Assembly (NCBI RefSeq): GCF_012726345.1
Contig: NZ_PTXN01000016.1
Location: 1-64,000, forward strand
Source: Marinomonas sp. UCMA 3892
GTDB lineage: Bacteria; Pseudomonadota; Gammaproteobacteria; Pseudomonadales; Marinomonadaceae
DNA: 64,000 nucleotides
Direction: 5' to 3'
In this document: piece after piece, positions 7,247-14,549 of the stretch
Numbering within the stretch: the first letter of the stretch is position 1
Layout: each line of letters starts with the position of its first letter
Translations under genes and position numbers: made by a program
Notes under the pieces: model-generated
Seen by the model: only the letters and a program-made list of their open reading frames with translations
Told to the model about the DNA's origin: nothing
Databases searched by the model: none

Positions 7247-8013
7247 TGATGGAAAAGTGCTTTGCTCTTTACCGTTACAGTCATTCTGATGGGACAGCCA
7301 AAGAATGGGCCATTTACGTTGGATCAAATACCCAGGAGATTGAAGTCCGGTTTGGAAAAGCTGGTCAATTGTCGCAGCAGCGATTGATTGACTCGACTGA
7401 TCCTAACGCAGAAGCAGACCGAAGAATCAATGAGAAAATCAACAAGGGTTATCGATTTGTTGGACAAGTCGGCATTGATCATCAAGGGCGGCCATTTGAA
7501 CTCTCAAATGCGCTTGATAGCGTCGCGTGCGCCAATAACGTCAGTTGGGAGTTTCGTACTCGCAAGGACGTCAATGGCCAAATCTCGCTGGCGCAAAAAG
7601 CGTTATTCGATATGGCAAAGCTGCTTGAAGCCTATGGCTTGGCTGTTATTGATGATAACCAGGTCAGGATTGGAGAATGGTCATTAGGGTTTTGCAAAAG
7701 CGGATTACCTAGTACCAATCAAATCAGCATTGTGTCAGGTGAAGGCGCTGGCATTGTTAACACTGATGATGGCCCGTGGCCGTTGTTGCTGTTACTGGCC
7801 TTTAAGCGTCAATTACCACCACTGTGTTCGCTCACAGTAGCGAGTCCTGAGGGGATAGAAGTATCCGACCAACTGAAGTTGGAAAAAGATGTATTGAGGC
7901 TTTTAGGCAGTGATTTAGAGCGGGTTCGCCCGATAGCTGAAGCACTGGACTTAATGCCTGCGAAAATCGATCTCAACCAATCGTCGCCTGATTCGCAAAA
8001 TTACTATTTCTGA
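7246..8013 (+). CDS. WGR-domain protein
   Basis: A 255-residue protein starting with a WGR domain (residues 1-80): KEWAIYVGSNTQEIEVRFGKAGQL, then a DPNAEADRRINEKINKGY segment. WGR domains occur in PARPs and in MolR-type proteins and bind nucleic acid ends in PARP1. The rest is not recognised. The C-terminus is QNYYF, similar to the ends of Exo and the DUF3150 protein. ATG 7246 overlaps the AAA+ stop (TGATG); ATG 7249 is equally possible and has better spacing from GGGAGG. The overlap implies translational coupling with the ATPase. Confidence 0.75.
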   Translation: MMEKCFALYRYSHSDGTAKEWAIYVGSNTQEIEVRFGKAGQLSQQRLIDSTDPNAEADRRINEKINKGYRFVGQVGIDHQGRPFELSNALDSVACANNVSWEFRTRKDVNGQISLAQKALFDMAKLLEAYGLAVIDDNQVRIGEWSLGFCKSGLPSTNQISIVSGEGAGIVNTDDGPWPLLLLLAFKRQLPPLCSLTVASPEGIEVSDQLKLEKDVLRLLGSDLERVRPIAEALDLMPAKIDLNQSSPDSQNYYF

Positions 8014-8048
8014 TAGTGATATTGCCATTAGCGCGTCAACTACTACCA

Positions 8049-8115
8049 CCCAAACGGGGGGCCATTGCTCCTGTTGGGAGTGGTGCGTCCCCATCTCGCA
8101 TGAGGATGCACTATG
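8049..8115 (+). promoter_or_regulatory. Two-hairpin leader, copy 6 (before the DUF3150 gene)
   Basis: Hairpin 1 pairs the region CCCAAACGGGG (from 8049) with CTCCTGTTGGG (to 8078), with a bulge. Hairpin 2 pairs GTGCGTCC 8083-8090 with GGATGCAC 8104-8111 (one G-T), two bases before ATG 8113 and covering AGGA. Confidence 0.7.
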
Positions 8116-9066
8116 AGTATTCAAACCCTCGACAAACTTTTGATTTGTCACATCGACTGTTCCATCTGGAGCGGTAGAAAAAAACTAAGGCCTGAAGATT
8201 TCAGACTAGCCAATGGCAGCCAACTTCCACCGAAGGATGTTGCCAGCTTAGGGAGTAAAAAAATTTGCGACCCTGAGGCATTGGCGAACTTTGAAAGGCT
8301 TAAGAAAGAAGCGCAGCGCTTGTGTGAGCAAGTCGGTGTGCGGTTTTTAGGTGGCTATGCCGTCCCTGAAGACCGAATTGATCAGATTGTTCCAGAGCTT
8401 GACCGGATCGGTCAGGAGTTTGCGCAGTGCAAGCAGTTGTTCTTGGACAACTATGATCAGGTGACGTTTGACTGGGTTGCAAAACACCCGGAATTTGCAG
8501 ATGCAATCCGGCGTGCGCTGTCACCCATCGAAGACGTGGAACAACGACTTCAGTTCGATTATGCCATCTATCGAATGCAACCAGCTGAACAAGCTGGTGG
8601 CTTAGATGACAAGGTCAATGGTATGGGACACACCCTCTTTAGGGAAGTGGCTCGTGATGCCAATGAACTGTTTGAGCGTTCCGTTGCAGGAAAGAATCAA
8701 ATCAGTCAGCGAGCCCTTAATCCTCTGAAGCGGTTAAGAGACAAGTTGGATGGTTTGTCATTCCTGGATCATCGAGTTCAGCCGATGGTTGAAGCGATGG
8801 ACAATTTATTTGTTCGTCTGCCGAAGACCGGCCCTGTGACAGACAATCTCTATCACGAACTGATGGCGACCATTTTAATTTTGTCTGATCCAGACAAGAT
8901 GAGAATGCACGGTGAAGGTCAATTGGATATCAGACAACTGATGCCCAAACCTGAACCTAAACCCGCGCAGCCAGTTTCTGCTCAGGCTGATAACTTACGT
9001 GCAATACCACAACCAACCGTCAGACCAAACATTGGTTCGACTGTACCAAACTCATTTTATTTCTAA
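8113..9066 (+). CDS. DUF3150-family protein
   Basis: A 317-residue protein of the DUF3150 type, found on conjugative elements next to CobS/CobT-like genes. Seen: N-terminal TLDKLLICHIDCSIWSGRKKL, then LGSKKICDPEALANFERLKKEA, a helical middle (residues 70-250), then a Pro-rich linker (PKPEPKPAQP) and the tail PNSFYF. The linker-plus-tail layout suggests an exposed docking peptide. It starts at ATG 8113 behind AGGA. No enzyme motif is visible. Its conserved neighbourhood suggests it is a component of the AAA+/VWA module. Confidence 0.75.
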   Translation: MSIQTLDKLLICHIDCSIWSGRKKLRPEDFRLANGSQLPPKDVASLGSKKICDPEALANFERLKKEAQRLCEQVGVRFLGGYAVPEDRIDQIVPELDRIGQEFAQCKQLFLDNYDQVTFDWVAKHPEFADAIRRALSPIEDVEQRLQFDYAIYRMQPAEQAGGLDDKVNGMGHTLFREVARDANELFERSVAGKNQISQRALNPLKRLRDKLDGLSFLDHRVQPMVEAMDNLFVRLPKTGPVTDNLYHELMATILILSDPDKMRMHGEGQLDIRQLMPKPEPKPAQPVSAQADNLRAIPQPTVRPNIGSTVPNSFYF

Positions 9067-9069
9067 CGT

Positions 9070-9130
9070 CCTTGAGGGCATGTTGCCCTTAAGGGCGCAT
9101 GTCCTCTGAACTATGTAAGAGGAAATTATG
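9070..9130 (+). promoter_or_regulatory. Two-hairpin leader, copy 7
   Basis: Hairpin 1 pairs CCTTGAGGGCA 9070-9080 with TGCCCTTAAGG 9084-9094 (one G-T). Hairpin 2 pairs TCCTC 9102-9106 with the Shine-Dalgarno GAGGA 9119-9123, four bases before ATG 9128. Confidence 0.68.
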
Positions 9131-9568
9131 CAATCAAGCATCCATAACCCCAGCCAACTGAACCAGTTTGAAGCACATTTTCGTGGTGTGACTGATGCGG
9201 TTGAAAGTGAATCGATACCAGAAGTGGCGTGTTGTCGAACGTTAGTACAACGGTCGTACTCAACACATAGTGTCGTGATCCCCAAGAATCCTGTTTTGAT
9301 CGCAGATGTGGACGCACAAGGAGCTTGGGTAACGGCCATGGTATTTGTTCCAAACATGGCATTGCAGCAAACCGCTTTTGAGCGGGCCTGGCTGCAATAT
9401 CAACACGAGGTGTCTACTCAGTTACAAGATCAGTACGGTCTGACATTGGATGACATCCTGAGTTTAGACCAGCTTAAAACGTCATTTGAGCAGCACGAGA
9501 GTCCAGCTCAATTGGTGGCTTGGTTAGGTCAAAAATACGACCTGGATAAGCTAAAAGCACAGGTTTAA
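9128..9568 (+). CDS. Unknown protein in the AAA+/VWA module
   Basis: A 146-residue soluble protein that I do not recognise. It has an N-terminal region of mixed polarity (LNQFEAHFRGVTDAVE), a central strand-rich part (SVVIPKNPVLIADVDAQGAW) and a helical C-terminus with LDDILSLDQLKTSFEQHE. There is no signal peptide, membrane segment or cysteine cluster beyond a single CC pair. It begins at ATG 9128 after GAGGA and sits between the DUF3150 and VWA genes, each separated by its own hairpin leader. Confidence 0.65.
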   Translation: MQSSIHNPSQLNQFEAHFRGVTDAVESESIPEVACCRTLVQRSYSTHSVVIPKNPVLIADVDAQGAWVTAMVFVPNMALQQTAFERAWLQYQHEVSTQLQDQYGLTLDDILSLDQLKTSFEQHESPAQLVAWLGQKYDLDKLKAQV

Positions 9569-9579
9569 ACATCCATATT

Positions 9580-9640
9580 CCCAGCGGGGAAACGCTCCCG
9601 CTGAGGGAGTATTCCCCCTAATGATTAGGAGACTCCCATG
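9580..9640 (+). promoter_or_regulatory. Two-hairpin leader, copy 8 (before the VWA gene)
   Basis: Hairpin 1 pairs CAGCGGG 9582-9588 with CCCGCTG 9597-9603, with further flanking pairs. Hairpin 2 pairs GGGAGT 9605-9610 with ACTCCC 9632-9637, directly before ATG 9638. It encloses AGGAG at 9627-9631, and an inner TCC/GGA pairing covers part of it. Confidence 0.68.
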
Positions 9641-11293
9641 AATCATCCATTAAAAAACGCACTGCCAATCGTTGCCGCCGCTTATGGCGAAAAGTTTGGT
9701 GTGAAGGTGCTTATTCAAGGACAAGATGCGTTTACCGATGGTGAGCGGATTGTGATCCCAACAGCAAACCCAGACGACCCACACTATCAACAGATAGCTT
9801 GGGGTTATCTGGCTCATGAAGCGGCGCATATTCGGCATACCAATTTTGACATGGTGCAGAAGGCGTCGTCCAAGCCGATCCGTAAGGCACTTCTCAATAT
9901 CATTGAGGACGTTCGCATTGAAAACGAATTGGCAAAGGATTACCCCGGAACCCGGCGCAGTATTTCGCAAGTGATTGAGTACATGGTGGACACACAGCAA
10001 ATGAGTGTACCTGAACAGCTTGATCCTGCATCTAACTTGCAAGCCTGGTTGTTGTTCCGCTTGAGATGCCATTTTCTGGGTCAGAAAGCGCTGACACCTC
10101 TGTATCAAGCGGTTGATGAAAGAGTGAGACAACTCTTTCCTGCCGCAGCGATGAGCCGGTTAAGCGCCATGCTTACAGCAGTGCCTAGCCTGGCATCTAC
10201 AGGTGAAGTGCTAAAACTTGTCGATGCCATCGTTGCCATGTTGGAAGACGAATCTCGTCCACCACAGGATGAGTCGGATGCTGATAGCGGTAATGACATT
10301 GGACAAGATGCGAGTAATGACAGCAATAACAGTAGTGACAGTCAAATCCCTGAAACAGACTCGTCTGCAACGGCGGATGTTGCTGAAACGGGGGATTCAG
10401 ATAACTCTGATCAAGCTGACAATTTGCGACAAGCCTTAGAGGCCAGTGCCGCTCAGTTTGAACCCGATACCTTTGCCCAAGTGGCAGAAGTGTTGTCGGA
10501 ACAAGCTGAAGGACATCAGGGCGTCACACCTCTCAGTTTGCCCCAAGCAGAGCAAGCTATGTTGGGTGATGAGGCCATCTTGACCTTATCGGCGTCTGAG
10601 TCGGCTCAAATTCGAGCCCGACTTAGGGGCATGGTTCAGTCCAGTCAGGATAATCGGAATCATGCCAAACGGCACGGTCTTCGAGTTGCAACTCATCGTC
10701 TTGCCGCTTCACAAGCAGGTGAGTCGAGATTGTTTATTCAAAGGCAACCTCGCATTGCGCCCAATGCTGCTGTGCACTTGCTTGTCGATATATCGGGCTC
10801 AATGGGTAAGCCCATTGGCGAAGGTAATCGAAAGTACTTTCATGTTGCCAATGAAGCTGCTTTGGCTTTGGCCATGGCACTGGAAGGCATACCGGGTGTT
10901 GTACCTGCGGTCAGTTATTTTCCTGGTATTCATCAGGAAGTTTCTATCGCGTTATTGCCCAAGCAATCGGTTCGACATCGGGCCGCCTGTTTTGACCAAA
11001 AACCACGAGGTTGTACGCCTATGGCACAAGCGATGTGGTTTGCGGCAAACAGTTTGTTAGCGCAAAAACAGAAGCGAAAGCTAATGATAGTGCTAACGGA
11101 TGGTGACCCAGATGATTGGGCTGCCACGCATGACATTGTTGACCGGTGCAGACGAAGTGGCTTTGAGCTTCTGGGAATAGGGATTCAAACACGCAGTGTT
11201 GAGAAATTCTTTCCTCAAAGCATTGTGATTAACGATGTCAAAGATCTGAAGCGTGAGTTATTCGAAGTAACACAACAACTGTTAATTCAGTAA
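9638..11293 (+). CDS. cobT: CobT-like VWA-domain protein with HExxH-like site
   Basis: A 551-residue protein with two recognisable parts. The N-terminal part has LAHEAAHIRHT near residue 60, a zincin-like HEAAH, followed by LLNIIEDVRIENEL, where metallopeptidases often have the third ligand region. A long acidic, Asp/Ser/Asn-rich linker follows (residues 205-270). The C-terminal part is a VWA domain with a complete MIDAS site: DISGSMG (near residue 387), a Thr in GCTPMAQAM, and LTDGDPDDW. VWA proteins of this kind pair with MoxR/CobS ATPases, here encoded at 6287. It resembles CobT by its VWA half, but cobalt insertion is very unlikely in this setting. Confidence 0.83.
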   Translation: MNHPLKNALPIVAAAYGEKFGVKVLIQGQDAFTDGERIVIPTANPDDPHYQQIAWGYLAHEAAHIRHTNFDMVQKASSKPIRKALLNIIEDVRIENELAKDYPGTRRSISQVIEYMVDTQQMSVPEQLDPASNLQAWLLFRLRCHFLGQKALTPLYQAVDERVRQLFPAAAMSRLSAMLTAVPSLASTGEVLKLVDAIVAMLEDESRPPQDESDADSGNDIGQDASNDSNNSSDSQIPETDSSATADVAETGDSDNSDQADNLRQALEASAAQFEPDTFAQVAEVLSEQAEGHQGVTPLSLPQAEQAMLGDEAILTLSASESAQIRARLRGMVQSSQDNRNHAKRHGLRVATHRLAASQAGESRLFIQRQPRIAPNAAVHLLVDISGSMGKPIGEGNRKYFHVANEAALALAMALEGIPGVVPAVSYFPGIHQEVSIALLPKQSVRHRAACFDQKPRGCTPMAQAMWFAANSLLAQKQKRKLMIVLTDGDPDDWAATHDIVDRCRRSGFELLGIGIQTRSVEKFFPQSIVINDVKDLKRELFEVTQQLLIQ

Positions 11294-11310
11294 CCACATC
11301 AACTTTACCA

Positions 11311-11379
11311 CCCTGCGGGGACGATTCCGTCCCCGTCAGGGCATGGGTTCGTCTCCGCTTTTTTTTGGAGACTCCTATG
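11311..11379 (+). promoter_or_regulatory. Two-hairpin leader, copy 9 (before radC)
   Basis: Hairpin 1 pairs 11311-11322 with 11329-11341 (twelve pairs with one bulged T). Hairpin 2 pairs GTCTCC 11351-11356 with GGAGAC 11367-11372 across a T-rich loop, covering the Shine-Dalgarno GGAGA four bases before ATG 11377. Confidence 0.74.
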
Positions 11380-11874
11380 AAAAACAAAAAGTTCTTAGCT
11401 GGCGAAGAAACCGGTACTTACATCGTTCCTGAGCAAGTGACTGAAGCGGATATCTTAGATATGGCGCTCAAGCTTGCCCGTGGTCGATTGAGTAAAGGTC
11501 GAAAAATTGAACAGCCATCGTCGGCGTTCTCATACCTGCAAACACTGATGCACGAGTATGAGCACGAAGTCTTTGGCGTGCTGTTTCTTGATACAAAGCA
11601 TCGCGTTATTCGATTTGAAGAGCTGTTCAAAGGCACTTTAGATGCAGCGAGCGTGTATCCAAGGGAAGTAACAAAGCGAGCGCTAGAACTTAATGTAGCA
11701 GCAGTGATATTGGTTCATAACCATCCATCGGGTGATCCTGAACCCAGTGAATCTGATAAACGCATCACTCATCGACTTCGTGACGCCTTGTCACTTGTTG
11801 ATATTCGAACGCTTGACCATGTCGTGGTCGCATCCGAGGGCTGCGTTTCGCTTGCCGAACGCGGTTATCTGTAA
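11377..11874 (+). CDS. radC: RadC-like JAB/MPN-domain protein
   Basis: A 165-residue RadC-family protein without the N-terminal helix-hairpin-helix part of chromosomal RadC. The JAMM metal site is complete: a Glu in HEVFGVLFLD, then HNHPSGDPEPSESD with H-x-H and the downstream Ser and Asp. RadC-like genes are common on conjugative and integrative elements; the biochemical role is not settled. ATG 11377 is used because it follows GGAGA in leader copy 9; an open frame extends four codons upstream. The stop overlaps the next start (TAATG). Confidence 0.9.
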   Translation: MKNKKFLAGEETGTYIVPEQVTEADILDMALKLARGRLSKGRKIEQPSSAFSYLQTLMHEYEHEVFGVLFLDTKHRVIRFEELFKGTLDAASVYPREVTKRALELNVAAVILVHNHPSGDPEPSESDKRITHRLRDALSLVDIRTLDHVVVASEGCVSLAERGYL

Positions 11875-12215
11875 TGAATGGGCGTATTGCCCATTCTCCT
11901 ACATCACAAAAGCAGTCCCATCAGCACACATCAGCACAGCTCGAATTTCTATTTGAGTTTGATGATGCCCCTGTCACTTGGTCTGACACGGAAATCTGGC
12001 AGTTACGCGAAGGCATTCTATTGGATGCGATCCGTGTATTGCTAGACGGTCGTGTCAGTACTCGATTGCGAAAGGATGTGTTGTCGTGGATTCAAAATGA
12101 CGAATTAGCGCCATTTTGCTTTCGTGTTTGCGCTATGGCTGCGGTTGTCGATCCTGATGTGCTTCGTGATTCCATCATGTGGCTATTAAGACGACATGGT
12201 ATCCAGCTTGACTAA
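11874..12215 (+). CDS. Unknown small protein coupled to radC
   Basis: A 113-residue protein of unknown function. A polar, His/Gln-rich N-terminus (HSPTSQKQSHQHTSAQ) is followed by a helical domain with WSDTEIWQLREGILLDAIRVLL and a C-terminal helix ending RRHGIQLD. Its ATG shares one base with the radC stop, so the two are probably translationally coupled. The stop is followed by TAACGTTC, a sequence also seen right after exo. Confidence 0.7.
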   Translation: MNGRIAHSPTSQKQSHQHTSAQLEFLFEFDDAPVTWSDTEIWQLREGILLDAIRVLLDGRVSTRLRKDVLSWIQNDELAPFCFRVCAMAAVVDPDVLRDSIMWLLRRHGIQLD

Positions 12216-12219
12216 CGTT

Positions 12220-12309
12220 CCTGCATTAACCAAACGGCTCAATGCAGGACCCAAGCTGACTTTTACCACCTGTGGTAGGAGTCGGCATTTTACTTAAGGA
12301 GGTTATATG
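12220..12309 (+). promoter_or_regulatory. Hairpin-containing leader before the primase-like gene
   Basis: CCTGCATT 12220-12227 pairs perfectly with AATGCAGG 12241-12248, and TACC 12264-12267 pairs with GGTA 12274-12277. The Shine-Dalgarno AAGGAGG before ATG 12307 is not clearly covered. This differs from the other leaders in the operon and may be a diverged relative. Confidence 0.45.
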
Positions 12310-13380
12310 GCGTTACCTTTACAAATTGAAACAGTAAGGCCATATCTTAATGGCCAATGGCTTCAAATACTGGCGGCGTTGGCGCCAGAACTTGATGCCG
12401 CTATTGCTCGAAAAGGCCGTCATGTGGCTTGTCCTGTTCATGGCGGTCGTGATGGCTTTAGGCTGTTCAAAGATGCTGAATATACCGGAGGTGGCGTTTG
12501 TAACACCTGCGGTATCTTTCATGATGGCTTTGAACTGTTGTCTTGGATTAATGGATGGAACTTTGCTCAGTCTATTGAAGCAATCGGCCAAGTTCTAGGT
12601 ATTCAACCCGGACAAATACAAGCGCCTACTCGGCCAATACCGAGTAACGCTGTTGATTGGAAGGCTAAAAAGCAGGAAGAGGACAAAGCGATTATCCATC
12701 GCTTGAATCAAACCTGGGGAGAAACGTTATCTCTTGCAGATACTCGTGCGCAACCAGTTTGGAACTACTTGCGTCGTCGTGGCATTGTTACCCGGCTTCG
12801 TCCTGAATGGGATTCGGTGCTGAGGTTTCATCCAAGCTTGCCTTACCATGATGAAGATGGTCTGTTGATCGATAGCTACCCAGCGCTGCTAGGTAAAATC
12901 GTTACGCAGCAAGGGCGTTCGGCCACGTTCCATCGGATCTACCTAAGTGAAGATGGATTCAAAGCGCCGGTTGAAAAGCCTAAAAAGATGATGCCGATAC
13001 CAAGTGACAGAACAATCACTGGCGGTGCCATTCCGATTGGTGAGCCTGGTGAGGTACTAGGTGTTTCTGAAGGTATCGAAACGGCTTTAGCTGTTACCAG
13101 AGCAACGGGACAAACATGTTGGTCGGTTGTGAATGCAACGCTACTTGCTAGGTTTGAACCACCAAGTAATGTGAAAATGCTGTACATCTGGGCAGATCAT
13201 GATCTATCTGAGACCGGCCTGAATGCAGCGAATGAACTCAAGAAAAAAGCCTGGCAAAAAGGCATTCTGACACAAATGTTGATCCCTCCGATACCAACGT
13301 CACTCGGCGTGAAAAGTTGGGATTGGAATGATGTGCTGAATGTTTACGGTGCCATGGGCTTTCCGAAAGTTCATATCTGA
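12307..13380 (+). CDS. Primase-like protein: zinc finger plus TOPRIM domain
   Basis: A 357-residue DNA primase-like protein. The N-terminus has a zinc-binding site with CPVHGG near residue 41 and CNTC near residue 63, similar to the P4 alpha/TraC-type primase finger. The middle part has WNYLRRRGI and LRFHPSLPYHD, typical of DUF7146-like primases on mobile elements. The C-terminal TOPRIM fold shows GVSEGIETALAV (catalytic Glu) and LYIWADHDLSETG (Asp-x-Asp). There is a strong Shine-Dalgarno AAGGAGG before ATG 12307. It is the last gene of the operon, followed by a clear terminator. It could prime the complementary strand after transfer. Confidence 0.82.
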   Translation: MALPLQIETVRPYLNGQWLQILAALAPELDAAIARKGRHVACPVHGGRDGFRLFKDAEYTGGGVCNTCGIFHDGFELLSWINGWNFAQSIEAIGQVLGIQPGQIQAPTRPIPSNAVDWKAKKQEEDKAIIHRLNQTWGETLSLADTRAQPVWNYLRRRGIVTRLRPEWDSVLRFHPSLPYHDEDGLLIDSYPALLGKIVTQQGRSATFHRIYLSEDGFKAPVEKPKKMMPIPSDRTITGGAIPIGEPGEVLGVSEGIETALAVTRATGQTCWSVVNATLLARFEPPSNVKMLYIWADHDLSETGLNAANELKKKAWQKGILTQMLIPPIPTSLGVKSWDWNDVLNVYGAMGFPKVHI

Positions 13381-13383
13381 TCC

Positions 13384-13406
13384 AAGGGGCTTCGGCCCCT
13401 TTTTTT
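13384..13406 (+). terminator. Rho-independent terminator of the ssb-primase operon
   Basis: AAGGGGC (13384-13390), loop TTCG, GCCCCTT (13395-13401), then a run of seven T from 13400. It lies four bases past the primase stop. Confidence 0.92.
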
Positions 13407-13469
13407 GCGCCTTGCATATTTGAAAAAACATGGAGAATGAAAAATAGATAACCAATAGGAGAAACAAAT

Positions 13470-14177
13470 ATGATGGTATTAACCCTGTTAACAAAGCAGA
13501 TTGATGGTGAGTTTACGGTTTACTGGAAGACCGGCCTTCGAAGAGGTGGTGAGCTAAAGGTCGATTTAGGTGAGCAATACGACAAGCTACCTGAGCAGCA
13601 AAAGCCAATTGCAGCTGAGGTTTATGCTATTCATCACCTACTGTCAGTGAAAGAGGTGATGGGGAGTAACCGAAGCGGTAATGGGCTTCAAATCCGGGTC
13701 AGTAAAGGAGCCATCAAAAAGTTACAGAAACAACGCTCAACTCAGCATTCACTTTACAGCCTGACTAGGTTCTTGCTCACCCGCTACCAAGAAGCACAGA
13801 TATCGGTAGAAAAACGGGAAGAATGGCTCTCCCATTCCTTCGAAGAATACTGCGTCGATAATGCTACCGTGAGAGAAATCGATGAGGTCATCAATGTGCC
13901 AAGTATTGGGCCTGTCGTGGTGACTCGTCATGCACAGGAACGGTTTGTGGAACGGCTTTCAGACGGTGTACCTAAGCATCCTTGGAAGGCTTTGTGCTCA
14001 AAGCTGCTATGTTCTGCGCTAACTAAAGCCCAGTTACCAGAAAGCGTCACTATCCAAAAAGCAAAAAAATATGCACAAGAGGCCGAGTTCTGGCAATACA
14101 TGGGGAGCAAGATGTACTTTGTTATGGTTCCAAGTGGCTCAATTAAAACTTTGGTTACGGTTTTTGCAGTTAAGTGA
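13470..14177 (+). CDS. Unknown ICE protein
   Basis: A 235-residue protein I do not recognise. The N-terminal half is basic and helical (GAIKKLQKQRSTQHSLYSL). The C-terminal half has VVVTRHAQERFVERLSDG, a RHAxxRF pattern seen in small phage and toxin-like domains of unknown fold, and ends KTLVTVFAVK. It starts at ATG 13470 (AGGAG eight bases upstream), with ATG 13473 as alternative. It is separate from the upstream operon because a terminator intervenes. It is the last conserved gene before the metal-resistance cargo. Confidence 0.65.
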   Translation: MMVLTLLTKQIDGEFTVYWKTGLRRGGELKVDLGEQYDKLPEQQKPIAAEVYAIHHLLSVKEVMGSNRSGNGLQIRVSKGAIKKLQKQRSTQHSLYSLTRFLLTRYQEAQISVEKREEWLSHSFEEYCVDNATVREIDEVINVPSIGPVVVTRHAQERFVERLSDGVPKHPWKALCSKLLCSALTKAQLPESVTIQKAKKYAQEAEFWQYMGSKMYFVMVPSGSIKTLVTVFAVK

Positions 14178-14549
14178 GCTAATGTAGTATTCGCACTTTA
14201 TGAATATTACTTATGTGCCAAAAGCGGACATCACTATTTTAATCAATCACAACTCAAGTTTTTTTACATATTGCTAATATTTACTAGAATAGTGAAAGCA
14301 GTATCTAAATTAACTATGTTAGTGACAAGGTATGCAGTTTGTTGCTGTTCCAGTTAAAGAACTGTACTTTAATGCACATTAAAGTGCAGAATAGAATCTA
14401 TGTCTTATCATTATCTAATGTATGTAGTCTCTAAAGAGTACACTTAAGTTAAGCTTTAATTTAATAATCAGTGATATGCTTCGCGTCTCTTATTTAGCGA
14501 TCGAGGATTGCTCTTTTCTTTCGCAGACTCATTATCTTAGTGATAGTAA
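14178..14549. other. AT-rich intergenic region at the left border of the metal-resistance cargo
   Basis: These 372 bases contain no open frame with coding character. They hold the left copy of a 68-bp direct repeat (14325-14392) and a motif CCAAAAGCGGACAT at 14218-14231. A similar motif occurs in reverse orientation near the right border (ATGTCTGCTTTTCGC at 23881). The region marks where cargo genes with different composition begin. Confidence 0.6.
14325..14392 (+). repeat. Cargo-flanking direct repeat, left copy
   Basis: Aligns without gaps to 23787-23854 at 52 of 68 positions. The core is an inverted repeat ACTTTAAT-GCAC-ATTAAAGT, so each copy can fold as a hairpin; the loop bases differ completely between copies (GCAC against CACT). 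Confidence 0.7.

Noticed and set aside
9650..10132. Minus-strand open frame opposite the VWA gene
   Set aside because: The plus strand has a clear protein with catalytic motifs; the minus frame is His/Cys/Arg rich as shadows are.
10200..10440. Tandem repeat or recombination site in the acidic linker of the VWA protein
   Set aside because: The repeated look comes from Asp/Ser/Asn codons (GAT, AGT, AAT); no exact repeat of useful length was found.
6287..11293. Cobalamin (vitamin B12) cobaltochelatase genes
   Set aside because: Only the ATPase and VWA halves are similar to CobS and CobT. CobN and other pathway genes are absent, and the genes sit in an ICE recombination operon.
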